NCBI RefSeq assembly: GCF_016623615.1
Contig: NZ_JAEHFX010000011.1
Coordinates: forward strand, 1-64,000
DNA length: 64,000 nucleotides
Direction: 5' to 3'
Origin: Adhaeribacter terrigena
GTDB taxonomy: Bacteria > Bacteroidota > Bacteroidia > Cytophagales > Hymenobacteraceae
The notes under the pieces were generated by a model. It saw only the letters and a list, made by a program, of their open reading frames with translations, did no database searches and was not told the origin of the DNA. Of the stretch, positions 9,348 through 17,602 are shown piece by piece. How positions within the stretch are numbered: position 1 is the stretch's first letter; the number at the start of each line of letters is the position of its first letter. The position numbers were made by a program, and so were the translations under genes.

Positions 9348-9660
9348 TCATAGCTCTAAATCTAATGCTAAAGGACTCTCCCAAGGCAGGTAAATCCATT
9401 CAAATAAACTTCTATCCTTTAACCATTGGGTGAACCATAGATATAAATTGCATCCGTCCTATAGAGTGAATACGATAGGTATTCCCCTCCAATTTATTCC
9501 ATGCTTTTTGTTTGCTTATTTCTGCTTTTAGAGACGCTAAAAAGTTGACATTCATTAGGGGGCTGACTTTCTTCCAGGCAAAGCATTTTCAAGATCGTCC
9601 TTAATACCCACTGCATTAGATTTGATCCGGTATCTCGAAACCAATCCTGCTAAAACAAAA
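9348..9660 (-). pseudogene. Frameshifted gene remnant
   Basis: Read on the minus strand, coding-like peptides continue across frames. An ATG at 9555 opens a 47-codon frame containing LASLKAEISKQKAWNKL, which stops at 9412. From about 9475 a neighbouring frame continues as DGCNLYLWFTQWLKDRS and ends at 9350-9348. Upstream, another frame carries SNAVGIKDDLENALPG. Together they read like one protein broken by at least two frameshifts. I do not recognise the family. It may be a dead cassette or a remnant of the pre-insertion sequence. Short reading lengths keep confidence low. Confidence 0.35.
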
Positions 9661-9766
9661 AATGTGAATGGGATTTATGTTTTTCCGATGATAAGCTAAA
9701 GTTGCTTTTGCCAGCGCATACCCCAACCAATGTATAAAAGATCCGGTAAAGCCGCGCACAATTGCA

Positions 9767-9774
9767 TACTTTTG
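9767..9774 (+). promoter_or_regulatory. Probable -7 promoter box of the EamA gene
   Basis: TACTTTTG matches the Bacteroidota -7 consensus TAnnTTTG. It lies 23 nt before ATG 9798 and so argues against the longer TTG-initiated reading from 9762. No convincing -33 TTG was seen. Confidence 0.55.
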
Positions 9775-9797
9775 CAGAAAGTTCTCTGCCTGCACCC

Positions 9798-10685
9798 ATG
9801 ACAAAACCGCGCCTTGCTCTATTCATTGGCATAATCTGCATTTCCATATTCCCGGTATTAGTCAAGCTTAACTATACTCCGGGACTGATTTCGGCTTTTT
9901 ATCGGATGGCCATTGCAACTGCGCTGCTACTGCCCTTTGTGCTGCTGACTAGGCAGCTGCAAATTCCGCCTGCCCCGGTATTGTTCCTGGCTATACTGTC
10001 GGGTATTTTTTTCGCTTCGGATGTGGCTGTATGGAACATTGCCATCCAACGGTCTACGGCAACGCAGGCAACGCTGCTCACCAACCTCGCCCCGGTATGG
10101 GTGGGTGTCGGCTCCTTTTTGTTTCTGGAGAACAAGCCGGCGCGCAACTTCTGGCTCGGGACGATAATTGCCTTGTTTGGAATGGTGGTGTTGGTGGGTT
10201 TTGAATTTTTCCTGGCGTTGCGCTTCAATCTGGGTTTTATGCTGGGCGTGCTGTCGGGTATTTTCTATGCCGTGTATATCTTGATGAGCAAACACGTGCT
10301 GGAACGCATGTCGGTACTTTCATTTATGTCAGTCAACTTGTTTTCATCCTCCGTTTTTCTGGGGTTGGTAGCTTACCTTTTCAAAGAACCTTTCAGCGGC
10401 TTTTCGGATCAGGGCTGGCTGGTGCTGTTAGTGCAGGGTATCGTTTGTCAACTGGTGGCCTGGTTGCTGCTGAGTTACGCTACGCAACACATGCGCGCCA
10501 CCCGCGTTTCCCTGAACTTGCTCAGCCAGGCCTTGTTGGCCGCTTTTCTGGCCTGGTTGTTCCTGGACGAACAAATCACACCGCGCATGATTGTTGGTGG
10601 ACTGATCCTGTTATGCGGGATCGGGATCACGTTCCTTACCGGCGATCTTTCGATGCGTATGTTCTCTGGCCAGAAAAAGGCCTGA
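9798..10685 (+). CDS. EamA/DMT-family transporter
   Basis: 295 residues from ATG 9798. Ten predicted membrane helices arranged as two EamA repeats; typical signatures are the AFYRMAIATALLLPFVLL segment in the first half and RVSLNLLSQALLAAFLAWLF in the second, followed by a GGLILLCGIGIT helix. Members of this drug/metabolite family export amino acids, nucleobases or other small metabolites across the inner membrane; the substrate cannot be told. A longer TTG start at 9762 exists but would overlap the promoter box. Stands alone. Confidence 0.9.
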   Translation: MTKPRLALFIGIICISIFPVLVKLNYTPGLISAFYRMAIATALLLPFVLLTRQLQIPPAPVLFLAILSGIFFASDVAVWNIAIQRSTATQATLLTNLAPVWVGVGSFLFLENKPARNFWLGTIIALFGMVVLVGFEFFLALRFNLGFMLGVLSGIFYAVYILMSKHVLERMSVLSFMSVNLFSSSVFLGLVAYLFKEPFSGFSDQGWLVLLVQGIVCQLVAWLLLSYATQHMRATRVSLNLLSQALLAAFLAWLFLDEQITPRMIVGGLILLCGIGITFLTGDLSMRMFSGQKKA

Positions 10686-10767
10686 CAAGGTGGTACAGAA
10701 CTTGCTTCGGAAGGCCAGTTACAACAACCAACTTGCCTTCATTATTCCTTTTTAAAATTATTACTTT

Positions 10768-11247
10768 ATGAAAAAACACCTATTCCTTGCTTCCTTTTTC
10801 GCCCTAACCCTGAGCGGGTGCAATGCAACCAAAAACGCCGACCTGGCTTCCAAAAAAGGCGCTACACAAATAACGAAGGAAGCCCAACAAGCAAGCACCA
10901 TTATGGAAAAGCGTTGGAAACTAGTAGAACTGGAAGGCCAACACGTGATCATGACCAGCGATCAGCAAACAGAAGCCCATTTTGTGCTCCATACTGCGGG
11001 CAATAAAGTTACCGGAAACGGGGGGTGCAATACTATTAACGGCACTTATTCCCTCTCCGAAGGCAACAGGATCCGTTTCTCCAAAATGGCTGTAACCATG
11101 ATGTACTGCCAGAATATGGAAATGGAAGGTCAGTTTTTGAAGGTATTTGAAATAGCTGACAATTATTCCCTACACGGCGACACCCTAACCCTGAACGTGG
11201 GCCGACGGGCATCGCTGGCCGTGTTCCATGCCGTTTACCTGCACTAA
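10768..11247 (+). CDS. META-domain lipoprotein (HslJ-like)
   Basis: 159 residues. A lipoprotein signal peptide ends at the lipobox LSGC (Cys18). From about residue 48 a META domain begins (RWKLVELEG), with the conserved GNGGCNTINGTY block and the MTMMYCQNME-like segment around residues 90-115 that define the HslJ/META family. HslJ proteins are envelope proteins linked to heat shock or novobiocin tolerance in enterobacteria; the biochemical role is unclear. Likely outer-membrane anchored. Confidence 0.88.
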   Translation: MKKHLFLASFFALTLSGCNATKNADLASKKGATQITKEAQQASTIMEKRWKLVELEGQHVIMTSDQQTEAHFVLHTAGNKVTGNGGCNTINGTYSLSEGNRIRFSKMAVTMMYCQNMEMEGQFLKVFEIADNYSLHGDTLTLNVGRRASLAVFHAVYLH

Positions 11248-11428
11248 GTTTATGATTTGAGCCGACTATAGCGAAACAAATTCCTGGCATCTTCTCCTGA
11301 AAAGAGATCTACCGGAAAACCAAGAGTTAAGGAACAACTTTTGACTGGTTTTTTGGTAAGCTGACGAAATAAGAAAACCATTTATAGTACGCTTTGCTGT
11401 GCCTGAGGCAAACCCGTTACATATAAAT

Positions 11429-11457
11429 AAAACGCTACCAAAAATGAAGAAAAAACT
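11429..11457 (+). repeat. 29-nt AAAACG element, copy 3
   Basis: AAAACGCTA core and AAAAACT end; the middle run is AAAA rather than TTTT. It spans the start codon of the sirtuin gene (11444), so its distal half is also coding. Confidence 0.7.
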
Positions 11458-12142
11458 CGTGGTGCTCTCCGGCGCGGGCATTAGTGCGGAAAGCGGAATT
11501 GCTACTTTCCGCGATGCGAACGGTTTGTGGGAAGGATACGATGTAATGGAGGTGGCATCGCCGGAAGGCTGGCGGAAAAACCCGGAGCTGGTGCTGGATT
11601 TTTACAACCAGCGCCGCAAAAATGCCCATACCGTAAAACCTAACCGTGGGCACGAAATTCTGGCAGAGCTGGAAAAGGATTTTGACGTGACCGTGATCAC
11701 CCAGAACGTAGACGACCTGCACGAACGCGCCGGTTCTACAAACGTTTTGCATTTGCACGGAAAGTTATTTGAAAGCCGCAGCACTCTGGATGAAAACCTG
11801 ATATACCCGATAGAAGGCTGGGAACTGAACCTGGGCGATACCTGCGAAAAAGGATCACAACTCCGGCCAAATATTGTTTGGTTTGGCGAAGCTGTGCCCA
11901 TGATCGAAAAGGCCGCGGAAATAACCGAAAAGGCCGATGCTTTTATTGTGGTGGGCACGTCGCTGGTAGTATACCCGGCGGCCGGACTGGTGCATTACGT
12001 ACCCAAACTTGCGCCCGTTTTTGTGGTGGATGTAAATATGCCGGAACTACCCAAACGCCGGGACCTGCACCTGGTAGAAGAGAAAGCCAGCACCGGTTTA
12101 GCTAAAGTTGCGGAAATGCTTAAATACCGGTTCATAAGTTAG
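11444..12142 (+). CDS. cobB: Sir2-family NAD-dependent protein deacylase
   Basis: 232 residues from ATG 11444 (MKKKLVVLSG); a GTG 45 nt upstream would only add a poorly conserved leader. The NAD-binding GAGISAESGI motif is at residues 10-19, TQNVDDLHERAG at about 85-96, the catalytic histidine in LHLHGK at about 101-106, and GEAVPM and GTSLVVYPA follow. Tyr and Arg in FYNQRR match the class III (SIRT5/CobB) pair that accepts succinyl and malonyl lysine. The usual four zinc cysteines are missing: only one Cys is left in the small domain. The protein would remove acyl groups from lysines in the cytoplasm. Confidence 0.93.
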   Translation: MKKKLVVLSGAGISAESGIATFRDANGLWEGYDVMEVASPEGWRKNPELVLDFYNQRRKNAHTVKPNRGHEILAELEKDFDVTVITQNVDDLHERAGSTNVLHLHGKLFESRSTLDENLIYPIEGWELNLGDTCEKGSQLRPNIVWFGEAVPMIEKAAEITEKADAFIVVGTSLVVYPAAGLVHYVPKLAPVFVVDVNMPELPKRRDLHLVEEKASTGLAKVAEMLKYRFIS

Positions 12143-12254
12143 GTCTACTAAAAATTTAGGGCCTTAAACAAAATTTACCGGAAAGCAGGAAACCGTTTAA
12201 CCGAGCATCAGTAAAATCACATACTGTCTCTTCGTTAAACCACATCCTGCTACT

Positions 12255-12467
12255 ATGAACCGGAAATATTTACAATCTTCGAACGTATCAGCTGTTCGTT
12301 ATCAGCCTTTTACCGGCCTGCTGGAAATCGCTTTTCATGACGGACAGGTTTACCAGTATTTCAAAGTGCCGGCCAAACTTTACTCCGATATGATGCACGC
12401 GTCTTCGCATGGCAATTTTTTCAATTACAATATCCGCCGGCAGTTCACGTACCGAAAGCTGGGATAA
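12255..12467 (+). CDS. KTSC domain protein
   Basis: A 70-residue protein that consists of one KTSC domain: SSNVSAVRYQP at the N-terminus, LEIAFHDGQVYQYFKVP in the middle and the FFNYNIRRQFTY end are all typical. KTSC proteins are small, widespread and of unclear function; some are fused to lysyl-tRNA synthetase. It ends 34 bp before the convergent flavoprotein gene. Confidence 0.9.
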   Translation: MNRKYLQSSNVSAVRYQPFTGLLEIAFHDGQVYQYFKVPAKLYSDMMHASSHGNFFNYNIRRQFTYRKLG

Positions 12468-12500
12468 TGCAAACGTTTTCCGGAGCAGCAGCGGCAGTTT

Positions 12501-13571
12501 TTAATCTTCGTAACTGATGAGCGTGGTGTGCTGGCAAACCGTGTGCAGATCGCGGAAAAGCTGGTTGAGCAAACTCGTTTCGGTGGCTGCCGCCATGCCC
12601 AGATAAGGAAACATTTCGTGGGCTGCCTGGCGCGCAATTTTAGCCACTTTTTTGCTCGCCCGCGATACCGTTTTTTTCATTTCTTCAGAAAGCATTTGCT
12701 GCGTTTCCATTTCCTGCCACGAAGCAGTAACGGCGGTGTAAAAGGCTTCGCGTGCCTGAAGTAGTTCTTCCCGGGCGGTCTCATACTTTTTAAGGATAAA
12801 AGCATAGCGTTCCGGGGAAGCATCCTGGCGGCGTTGCCGGTTTTGTTCGAGCGTGGCAAAAGCTTCTTCCAGAAAATGCAGGCCCACGCCTAACGCTACT
12901 ACGGCAAAAGAAACTTCGGCAAACTGCCAGAACGGATACTTATAAAGCAAATAATCAGGAAACAGCAGCGGTGATTGGCTCAGGTCAAACGTTCTTTCAA
13001 CCGGCACAACCGCATTTTCTGCTTTTATAGAATGGCTGCCGGTTCCCTGCATGCCAAACGTTTTCCAGTCTTCTATGATCCTAACCTGATCTGGTAAAAG
13101 CACAAAACTGCGGATGGTTTCTGCTTCGGTAGCTCCTATTTTACAATTGGCCGTGAAAATGGTGGCATGGTGCGCGCCGCTGCAAAATTGCCATTGCCCG
13201 TTCACATTGTAGCCGGCTTCCTGTTTTATTGCTGTTCCGGTTATGGCGCCGCTGCCGGCAACTACAGCATTTTCCGGCGAAAAAAGCGTTTCGGCAACTT
13301 CCTGGCTTAGATAGGCCGCAAAGAAATTCCCGCCGCAGCCAATGGTTACCAGCCAGCCAAAACTGCCATCTATCTGCGCCGCTTCTTCAAAAATTCCCAG
13401 CGCTTCGGGCAAAGCCATTTCACGGCCATTCAGGCTTTGAGGCAGGAAAAGTTTAAAAAGTTGGTGCTCATAAATGTAAGCCAGAATCTCCGGTGATAAT
13501 TTCCCGGTGGCTTCTAATTGCCGGGAATACGCACGAACCTGTTGGATAATTTCTTCGCTGAAATGCTGCAC
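12501..13571 (-). CDS. Acyl-CoA dehydrogenase-like flavoprotein
   Basis: 356 residues with an acyl-CoA-dehydrogenase fold: N-terminal helical domain (residues 1-105), a middle beta domain (about 110-210) containing NGQWQFCSGAHHA-like FMN/FAD contact sequence, and a C-terminal helical bundle. The family members closest in layout are the flavin-dependent hydroxylases and monooxygenases of the HpaB/DszC type rather than true acyl-CoA dehydrogenases; the catalytic Glu of the latter is not obvious. Substrate unknown. A copy of the 29-nt element lies inside the coding sequence (12646-12674). Confidence 0.75.
   Translation of the reverse strand: MQHFSEEIIQQVRAYSRQLEATGKLSPEILAYIYEHQLFKLFLPQSLNGREMALPEALGIFEEAAQIDGSFGWLVTIGCGGNFFAAYLSQEVAETLFSPENAVVAGSGAITGTAIKQEAGYNVNGQWQFCSGAHHATIFTANCKIGATEAETIRSFVLLPDQVRIIEDWKTFGMQGTGSHSIKAENAVVPVERTFDLSQSPLLFPDYLLYKYPFWQFAEVSFAVVALGVGLHFLEEAFATLEQNRQRRQDASPERYAFILKKYETAREELLQAREAFYTAVTASWQEMETQQMLSEEMKKTVSRASKKVAKIARQAAHEMFPYLGMAAATETSLLNQLFRDLHTVCQHTTLISYED
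12646..12674 (-). repeat. 29-nt AAAACG element inside a coding sequence
   Basis: On the minus strand it begins AAAACGGTA and ends AAAAAAGT with exact 29-nt geometry. It encodes part of the C-terminal helical domain (TVSRASKK) of the flavoprotein. Confidence 0.7.
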
Positions 13572-13665
13572 GGTATTGTATTAATGAAGATGAAAGCTGG
13601 AAGCCTTTTCCGCAACCGGAAAAAGAACCTGCCAGCAGTTTTGAAGGCCTGAACCCTACCCTTTT

Positions 13666-14316
13666 TTAATTCGATTCGAAGGTCATCTTGCTGGAAACGG
13701 TGATCTGCTGAAAGCCGGTGAACGTTACCTGCTCCATCGTTTTGTTGTAGGTCAGGTCCAGTTCTTTGTTGCGCAGGCCATCTACGGTAAAATCGGTAAA
13801 AAGCGAACCTACCGGCAAAACCACGCCCTGGGGTACTTGCGAAAGACCGGCCATGGTTGGAAACTGCAACGCTGCGCCCAGGAAAACGCGCGCTTTCTTC
13901 TTGTCGGTATCGAGCCAGTACCAGTTATCTTCGCCCGTAGATTTTACGCCGATCAGGGTCTGAATCAGGGTATTTTCGTAAGTCAGTTTTCCTTTTTCTT
14001 TGATCATAAGCCGGTGGCCGAAACCAAAAGTGGTATCGCTGAGCAAAATGCCGTTTACGGCGGTTCTAACGTGCATGTCATAGCCATTAAAACTGGAGTG
14101 AATAACGGTTACCTGCGGCTCCACGCCCGGATTAATGACCCGGATCTCGTAATGATTTTCCATATTTCCAAGTTTCCAGTTCGCTTTCAGGCGGGCATCG
14201 CGCGAGCGCAAAGACAAAAACGGATCTTCGTCGCCTACTTTACAAGCCGAAACAATTAAACCTAACAGCAACACTAAAATTACCGGAAGCGAAAAATATC
14301 TGCGGAAACAATTCAT
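13666..14316 (-). CDS. Hypothetical lipoprotein
   Basis: 216 residues. A long hydrophobic signal sequence ends with lipobox VSAC at about residue 25. The mature part is beta-rich, with no recognised motif; I do not know the family. It lies 19 bp downstream of the VIT1-like gene on the same strand, so the two may share a transcript. Probably an outer-membrane or periplasmic lipoprotein. Confidence 0.8.
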   Translation of the reverse strand: MNCFRRYFSLPVILVLLLGLIVSACKVGDEDPFLSLRSRDARLKANWKLGNMENHYEIRVINPGVEPQVTVIHSSFNGYDMHVRTAVNGILLSDTTFGFGHRLMIKEKGKLTYENTLIQTLIGVKSTGEDNWYWLDTDKKKARVFLGAALQFPTMAGLSQVPQGVVLPVGSLFTDFTVDGLRNKELDLTYNKTMEQVTFTGFQQITVSSKMTFESN

Positions 14317-14335
14317 AGGCTGAAATTAAAGAAAT

Positions 14336-15061
14336 TTAATTTAGAACGATCTTTTCGAGCACAAAACCTACATAATACGCAATAAATGCAGCTAAGCCGC
14401 CTAACCCAACGGTTTCCAGGGTGCCCCGCAGCCGGCTTTTTCCGGTTACGATGCTTTTCAGCTGCCCGATAATGGCCAAAGCCAAACCGGTGGCGATACA
14501 CGAGATCAGAAAAAGATTGCTGCGCAGGGCCGGAAAAAAGGACACCAGTAAATACGAAAGCAAAGGAATTACACCGATAGCAATGAAAGAAAAGAAGGTA
14601 ACCCCGGCGGTTTTATGAGGCGTTTTATCATCTTGCATCAAGCCAAGTTCTTCGCGCATCATGGTGTCGAGCCAAAGCTCCCGGTTAGCGACAATGGTTG
14701 CTACCACCTGTTCCAGTAATTCACCTTCAAAACCCTTGGCCGCGTAGATCTGCCGGATCTCCTCAACCTCCTGATCAGGCAGGTTATCGATTTCCCAATT
14801 CTCCACGGCGCGGTGTTTGTCGTAATTATCGCGCTCGGCCTGGGTAGAAAAAAAATTCCCTACCGACATGGAGAAGCCATCGGCGATCAGATTTGCCATG
14901 CCCAGGATAATCACTACCGAAATATCGAGGTTGGCTCCCGCCGCCCCGGCTACTACGGCAAAAGTGGTTATGGCGCCATCAATTCCGCCGTACACAAATT
15001 CAGAAATATACGATTTGTCGATGCCCAAAAATCCGTGTTTCTGGTGAAATTGCGTTTCCAT
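14336..15061 (-). CDS. VIT1/CCC1-family transporter
   Basis: 241 residues. The family signature is at the N-terminus: an EFVYGGIDGAITTFAVVAG helix, then NLIADGFSMSVGNFFS. A central acidic, cytoplasmic loop (about 85-150, rich in Glu and Asp) is followed by three more helices, about five in all. VIT1/CCC1 proteins move Fe2+ or Mn2+ out of the cytoplasm in exchange for protons. It begins 25 bp downstream of menC on the same strand, so a shared transcript is possible but no functional link is evident. Confidence 0.9.
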   Translation of the reverse strand: METQFHQKHGFLGIDKSYISEFVYGGIDGAITTFAVVAGAAGANLDISVVIILGMANLIADGFSMSVGNFFSTQAERDNYDKHRAVENWEIDNLPDQEVEEIRQIYAAKGFEGELLEQVVATIVANRELWLDTMMREELGLMQDDKTPHKTAGVTFFSFIAIGVIPLLSYLLVSFFPALRSNLFLISCIATGLALAIIGQLKSIVTGKSRLRGTLETVGLGGLAAFIAYYVGFVLEKIVLN

Positions 15062-15086
15062 AATTTCTGGAATTAAAACTTCTGTT

Positions 15087-16169
15087 TCAGTCTGAGATCT
15101 CGGTTTGCCAGCCCAGGTTTTTGCGGTAGAAAAGATACCCTTTTTCTATAAGCAGCGGCGAAGCAATATTGTTGTGATAAAGCTGCCCCGTACCCAGACC
15201 CTGCGGAATCAGATCAGAAAAAGTAGAAGTAAACTGGGCAATGGCATTCAACCCGATATTCGATTCCAGCGCCGAAGTGATCCACCAACCAATATTGCGT
15301 TTTTCGGCCAGGTCTATCCATTTCTTGCTAGCCTCCAGGCCTCCGACCAGGGTTGGTTTTAAAATGATGAACTGCGGCCGGATCTGGTCGAGCATTTTTT
15401 CCTGCGCCGCCGGTTCCATCACCCCGATCAGTTCTTCATCCAGCGCGATCGGAACCGGACTTTCGGCGCAGATCTTTTGCATGGCTGCGTATTGGTTCGG
15501 TTTAATAGGCTGTTCCAGGGAATGAATGGAGAATTCCGAAAGCCTGCCGAGTTTTTCCAGCGCTTCTTTCGGGCTGAAAGCACCGTTGGCATCGAGCCGG
15601 ATCTGTAATTTTTCGGGGCTGGCCATTTCTCTTACGGATGCCAGCATTTTCAATTCCGTTTCAAAATCGAGGCCGCCAATTTTAAGTTTCAGGCAGGTAT
15701 ACCCCTGCTCAAGTTTCTGGTTGATCTGCTGCTGCATGAATTTTTCGTCGCCCATCCATACCAGACCATTTATCGGGATACCGGCTTCGTCGCGCGTAAA
15801 GTCAGTATCGAAAATTATTTTCCGGCCGCCGTTTTTATAATCGAACAAAGCCGTTTCCAAGGCAAATTTCAGGGCCGGAAGCTCCTGCAATTCTTGCTCC
15901 CTGATCCAGCTTTCAGCATCTGAAAAAACGCTATGTTTTTGCGCATTAAAAGTCTGGCAAAACGCTTCGACCTTCGCTTCGAAATCGGGCCGAAAATCTA
16001 CGCTCAACCCTTCGAGCGGAGCAGCCTCTCCCCAACCAGTAATTTCCGGATTTTTAGTTTCGGAAAGTTTCATGTAATAAGCTGTATGCGAAGTTAAACT
16101 GCCCCGCGAAGTACGGGCATCGAATTTGAACTGCAGGTTGTGACGGGAAAAAAGGAGTTGAAAAGCCAT
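15087..16169 (-). CDS. menC: o-succinylbenzoate synthase
   Basis: 360 residues, enolase superfamily. It dehydrates SHCHC to o-succinylbenzoate in menaquinone synthesis. Visible active-site elements are the Lys pair in TCLKLKIGG (general acid/base), the metal-binding acids in RLDANGAF, LEQP and ALDEEL, and the second catalytic Lys in ILKPTLVGG; the TSALESNIG segment is typical of MenC. Dipeptide epimerases share the fold, but the sequence fits the Bacteroidota MenC group better. No other men genes are in the window. A 29-nt element copy lies within the gene at 15925-15953. Confidence 0.88.
   Translation of the reverse strand: MAFQLLFSRHNLQFKFDARTSRGSLTSHTAYYMKLSETKNPEITGWGEAAPLEGLSVDFRPDFEAKVEAFCQTFNAQKHSVFSDAESWIREQELQELPALKFALETALFDYKNGGRKIIFDTDFTRDEAGIPINGLVWMGDEKFMQQQINQKLEQGYTCLKLKIGGLDFETELKMLASVREMASPEKLQIRLDANGAFSPKEALEKLGRLSEFSIHSLEQPIKPNQYAAMQKICAESPVPIALDEELIGVMEPAAQEKMLDQIRPQFIILKPTLVGGLEASKKWIDLAEKRNIGWWITSALESNIGLNAIAQFTSTFSDLIPQGLGTGQLYHNNIASPLLIEKGYLFYRKNLGWQTEISD
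15925..15953 (+). repeat. 29-nt AAAACG element inside menC
   Basis: AAAACGCTA at the start, TTTTT in the middle and AAAAGT at the end with exact spacing. It is antisense to menC, near the N-terminal capping domain. Confidence 0.75.
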
Positions 16170-16310
16170 GAAAAACGGGAGGATTTAAGCGCTTAAAAGT
16201 AAGATAGTTTGCGCGGATTTACTACGGTTTTGAGCCTGCAGCGTTCAGGAATTGCCAAACCTTTCATCAAAAAATGAGTTTAAATAAAAACCTGAATTCA
16301 CCAATTTTTT

Positions 16311-16339
16311 AAAACCGTATGTTTTTGCCGGTAGAAACT
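16311..16339 (+). repeat. 29-nt AAAACG element, variant copy at egtB start
   Basis: AAAACCGTA (CC for CG), a TTTTT run and a GAAACT end at the standard distance. It spans the egtB start codon. Confidence 0.45.
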
Positions 16340-17590
16340 GCACACCACCCTCTAACCGCCCGCTTTCTGGCCGTCAGAACTCAAACCGAAGAAATTTGCC
16401 AGCCCTTGCAACCCGAAGACACGGTGGTACAACCCATTATCGATGTAAGTCCGCCTAAATGGCACCTGGCACATACCACCTGGTTTTTCGAAACGTTTGT
16501 GCTGGAACCGCACCTGCCAGGCTATAGGGTATTTCATCCCAAATACAGCTTCCTTTTTAATTCGTATTACAACAGCATCGGCAGCCGGGTTTTGCGTAAC
16601 CAGCGCGGCACGGTAACCCGGCCCACCCTGCAGGAAGTTTACCAGTACCGCGCTTACGTGAACGAACACATGCAGGAGTTTTTAAGCCAAACTTCCGTCG
16701 AAAAACTAACCGAAATTAACCCGGTGCTGGAACTTGGCCTACAGCACGAACAGCAGCACCAGGAACTACTGATTACCGACATCAAATTCATTCTGAGCAC
16801 CAATCCCCTGCTACCGGCTTACCTGCCAAAACCAGCCAATAAGCTAACCTCCAAAGCGGTAAAACCTGTAATGTTGCGCGTAAAAGGCGGTTTGCACGAA
16901 ATTGGTTACCAGGGAAAAGACTTTTGCTTCGACAATGAATTGGGCGTGCACACGGTTTACGTAGAAGATTTCAGCATTATGAACCGGCTGGTAACCAATG
17001 CCGAATACCTGGAATTTATGCAGGCCGGCGGGTACCGGGATTTCCGGCACTGGCTCGGCGAAGGCTTTGAACTGGCCACCACCGAACACTGGGAAGCGCC
17101 GCTTTACTGGTTTCAGCACGAAGGCCGGTGGCAGCATTTCACCATGCATGGCCTGGAAGACATTGACCTGCACGCACCTGTAACGCACATCAGCTTTTAC
17201 GAAGCCAACGCATACGCAACCTGGGCCGGCAAGCGTTTACTTACCGAATTTGAATGGGAAATTGCCTGTAACCAATTCCATCCGGATCCGGCAAAGGGCA
17301 ATTTTCTGGAACAAAAAAAGTTTGGGGCCAGGACCGCGACACCAGGCGAAACCTGCTCGCAATTGCTGGGCGACCTTTGGGAATGGACCTACAGCGCTTA
17401 CCACCCTTACCCGCATTTCAGCAAAGCGCCCGGCGCGCTGGGCGAGTATAACGGCAAATTTATGATCAACCAGATGGTGCTGCGCGGCGGTTCCTGCGCA
17501 ACGCCGCAAAACCACATCCGCCCCACTTACCGCAATTTTTTTCATCCTGACAAACGCTGGCAATTTTCCGGAATCCGGCTGGCGGAATAG
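16319..17590 (+). CDS. egtB: Ergothioneine biosynthesis protein EgtB
   Basis: 423 residues. Non-heme iron sulfoxide synthase that joins a thiol compound to hercynine. The N-terminal DinB-like domain has WHLAH with iron ligand His52, and HEQQH with ligands His143 and His147, matching the three-His site of EgtB. The C-terminal half is a formylglycine-generating-enzyme-like domain containing LLGDLWEWT and a final GGSCATPQNHIRPTYRNFF stretch. The WHLAHTTWFFE motif is like that of EgtB enzymes that use cysteine rather than gamma-glutamylcysteine, and no egtA or egtC is nearby. First gene of an egtB-egtD-PLP operon. Confidence 0.93.
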   Translation: MFLPVETAHHPLTARFLAVRTQTEEICQPLQPEDTVVQPIIDVSPPKWHLAHTTWFFETFVLEPHLPGYRVFHPKYSFLFNSYYNSIGSRVLRNQRGTVTRPTLQEVYQYRAYVNEHMQEFLSQTSVEKLTEINPVLELGLQHEQQHQELLITDIKFILSTNPLLPAYLPKPANKLTSKAVKPVMLRVKGGLHEIGYQGKDFCFDNELGVHTVYVEDFSIMNRLVTNAEYLEFMQAGGYRDFRHWLGEGFELATTEHWEAPLYWFQHEGRWQHFTMHGLEDIDLHAPVTHISFYEANAYATWAGKRLLTEFEWEIACNQFHPDPAKGNFLEQKKFGARTATPGETCSQLLGDLWEWTYSAYHPYPHFSKAPGALGEYNGKFMINQMVLRGGSCATPQNHIRPTYRNFFHPDKRWQFSGIRLAE

Positions 17591-17602
17591 CTAAAACAAA
17601 CT

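Noticed and set aside
9762-9797. TTG 9762 as start of the EamA transporter
   Set aside because: It would place the probable -7 promoter box within the coding sequence and adds residues unlike a membrane helix start.
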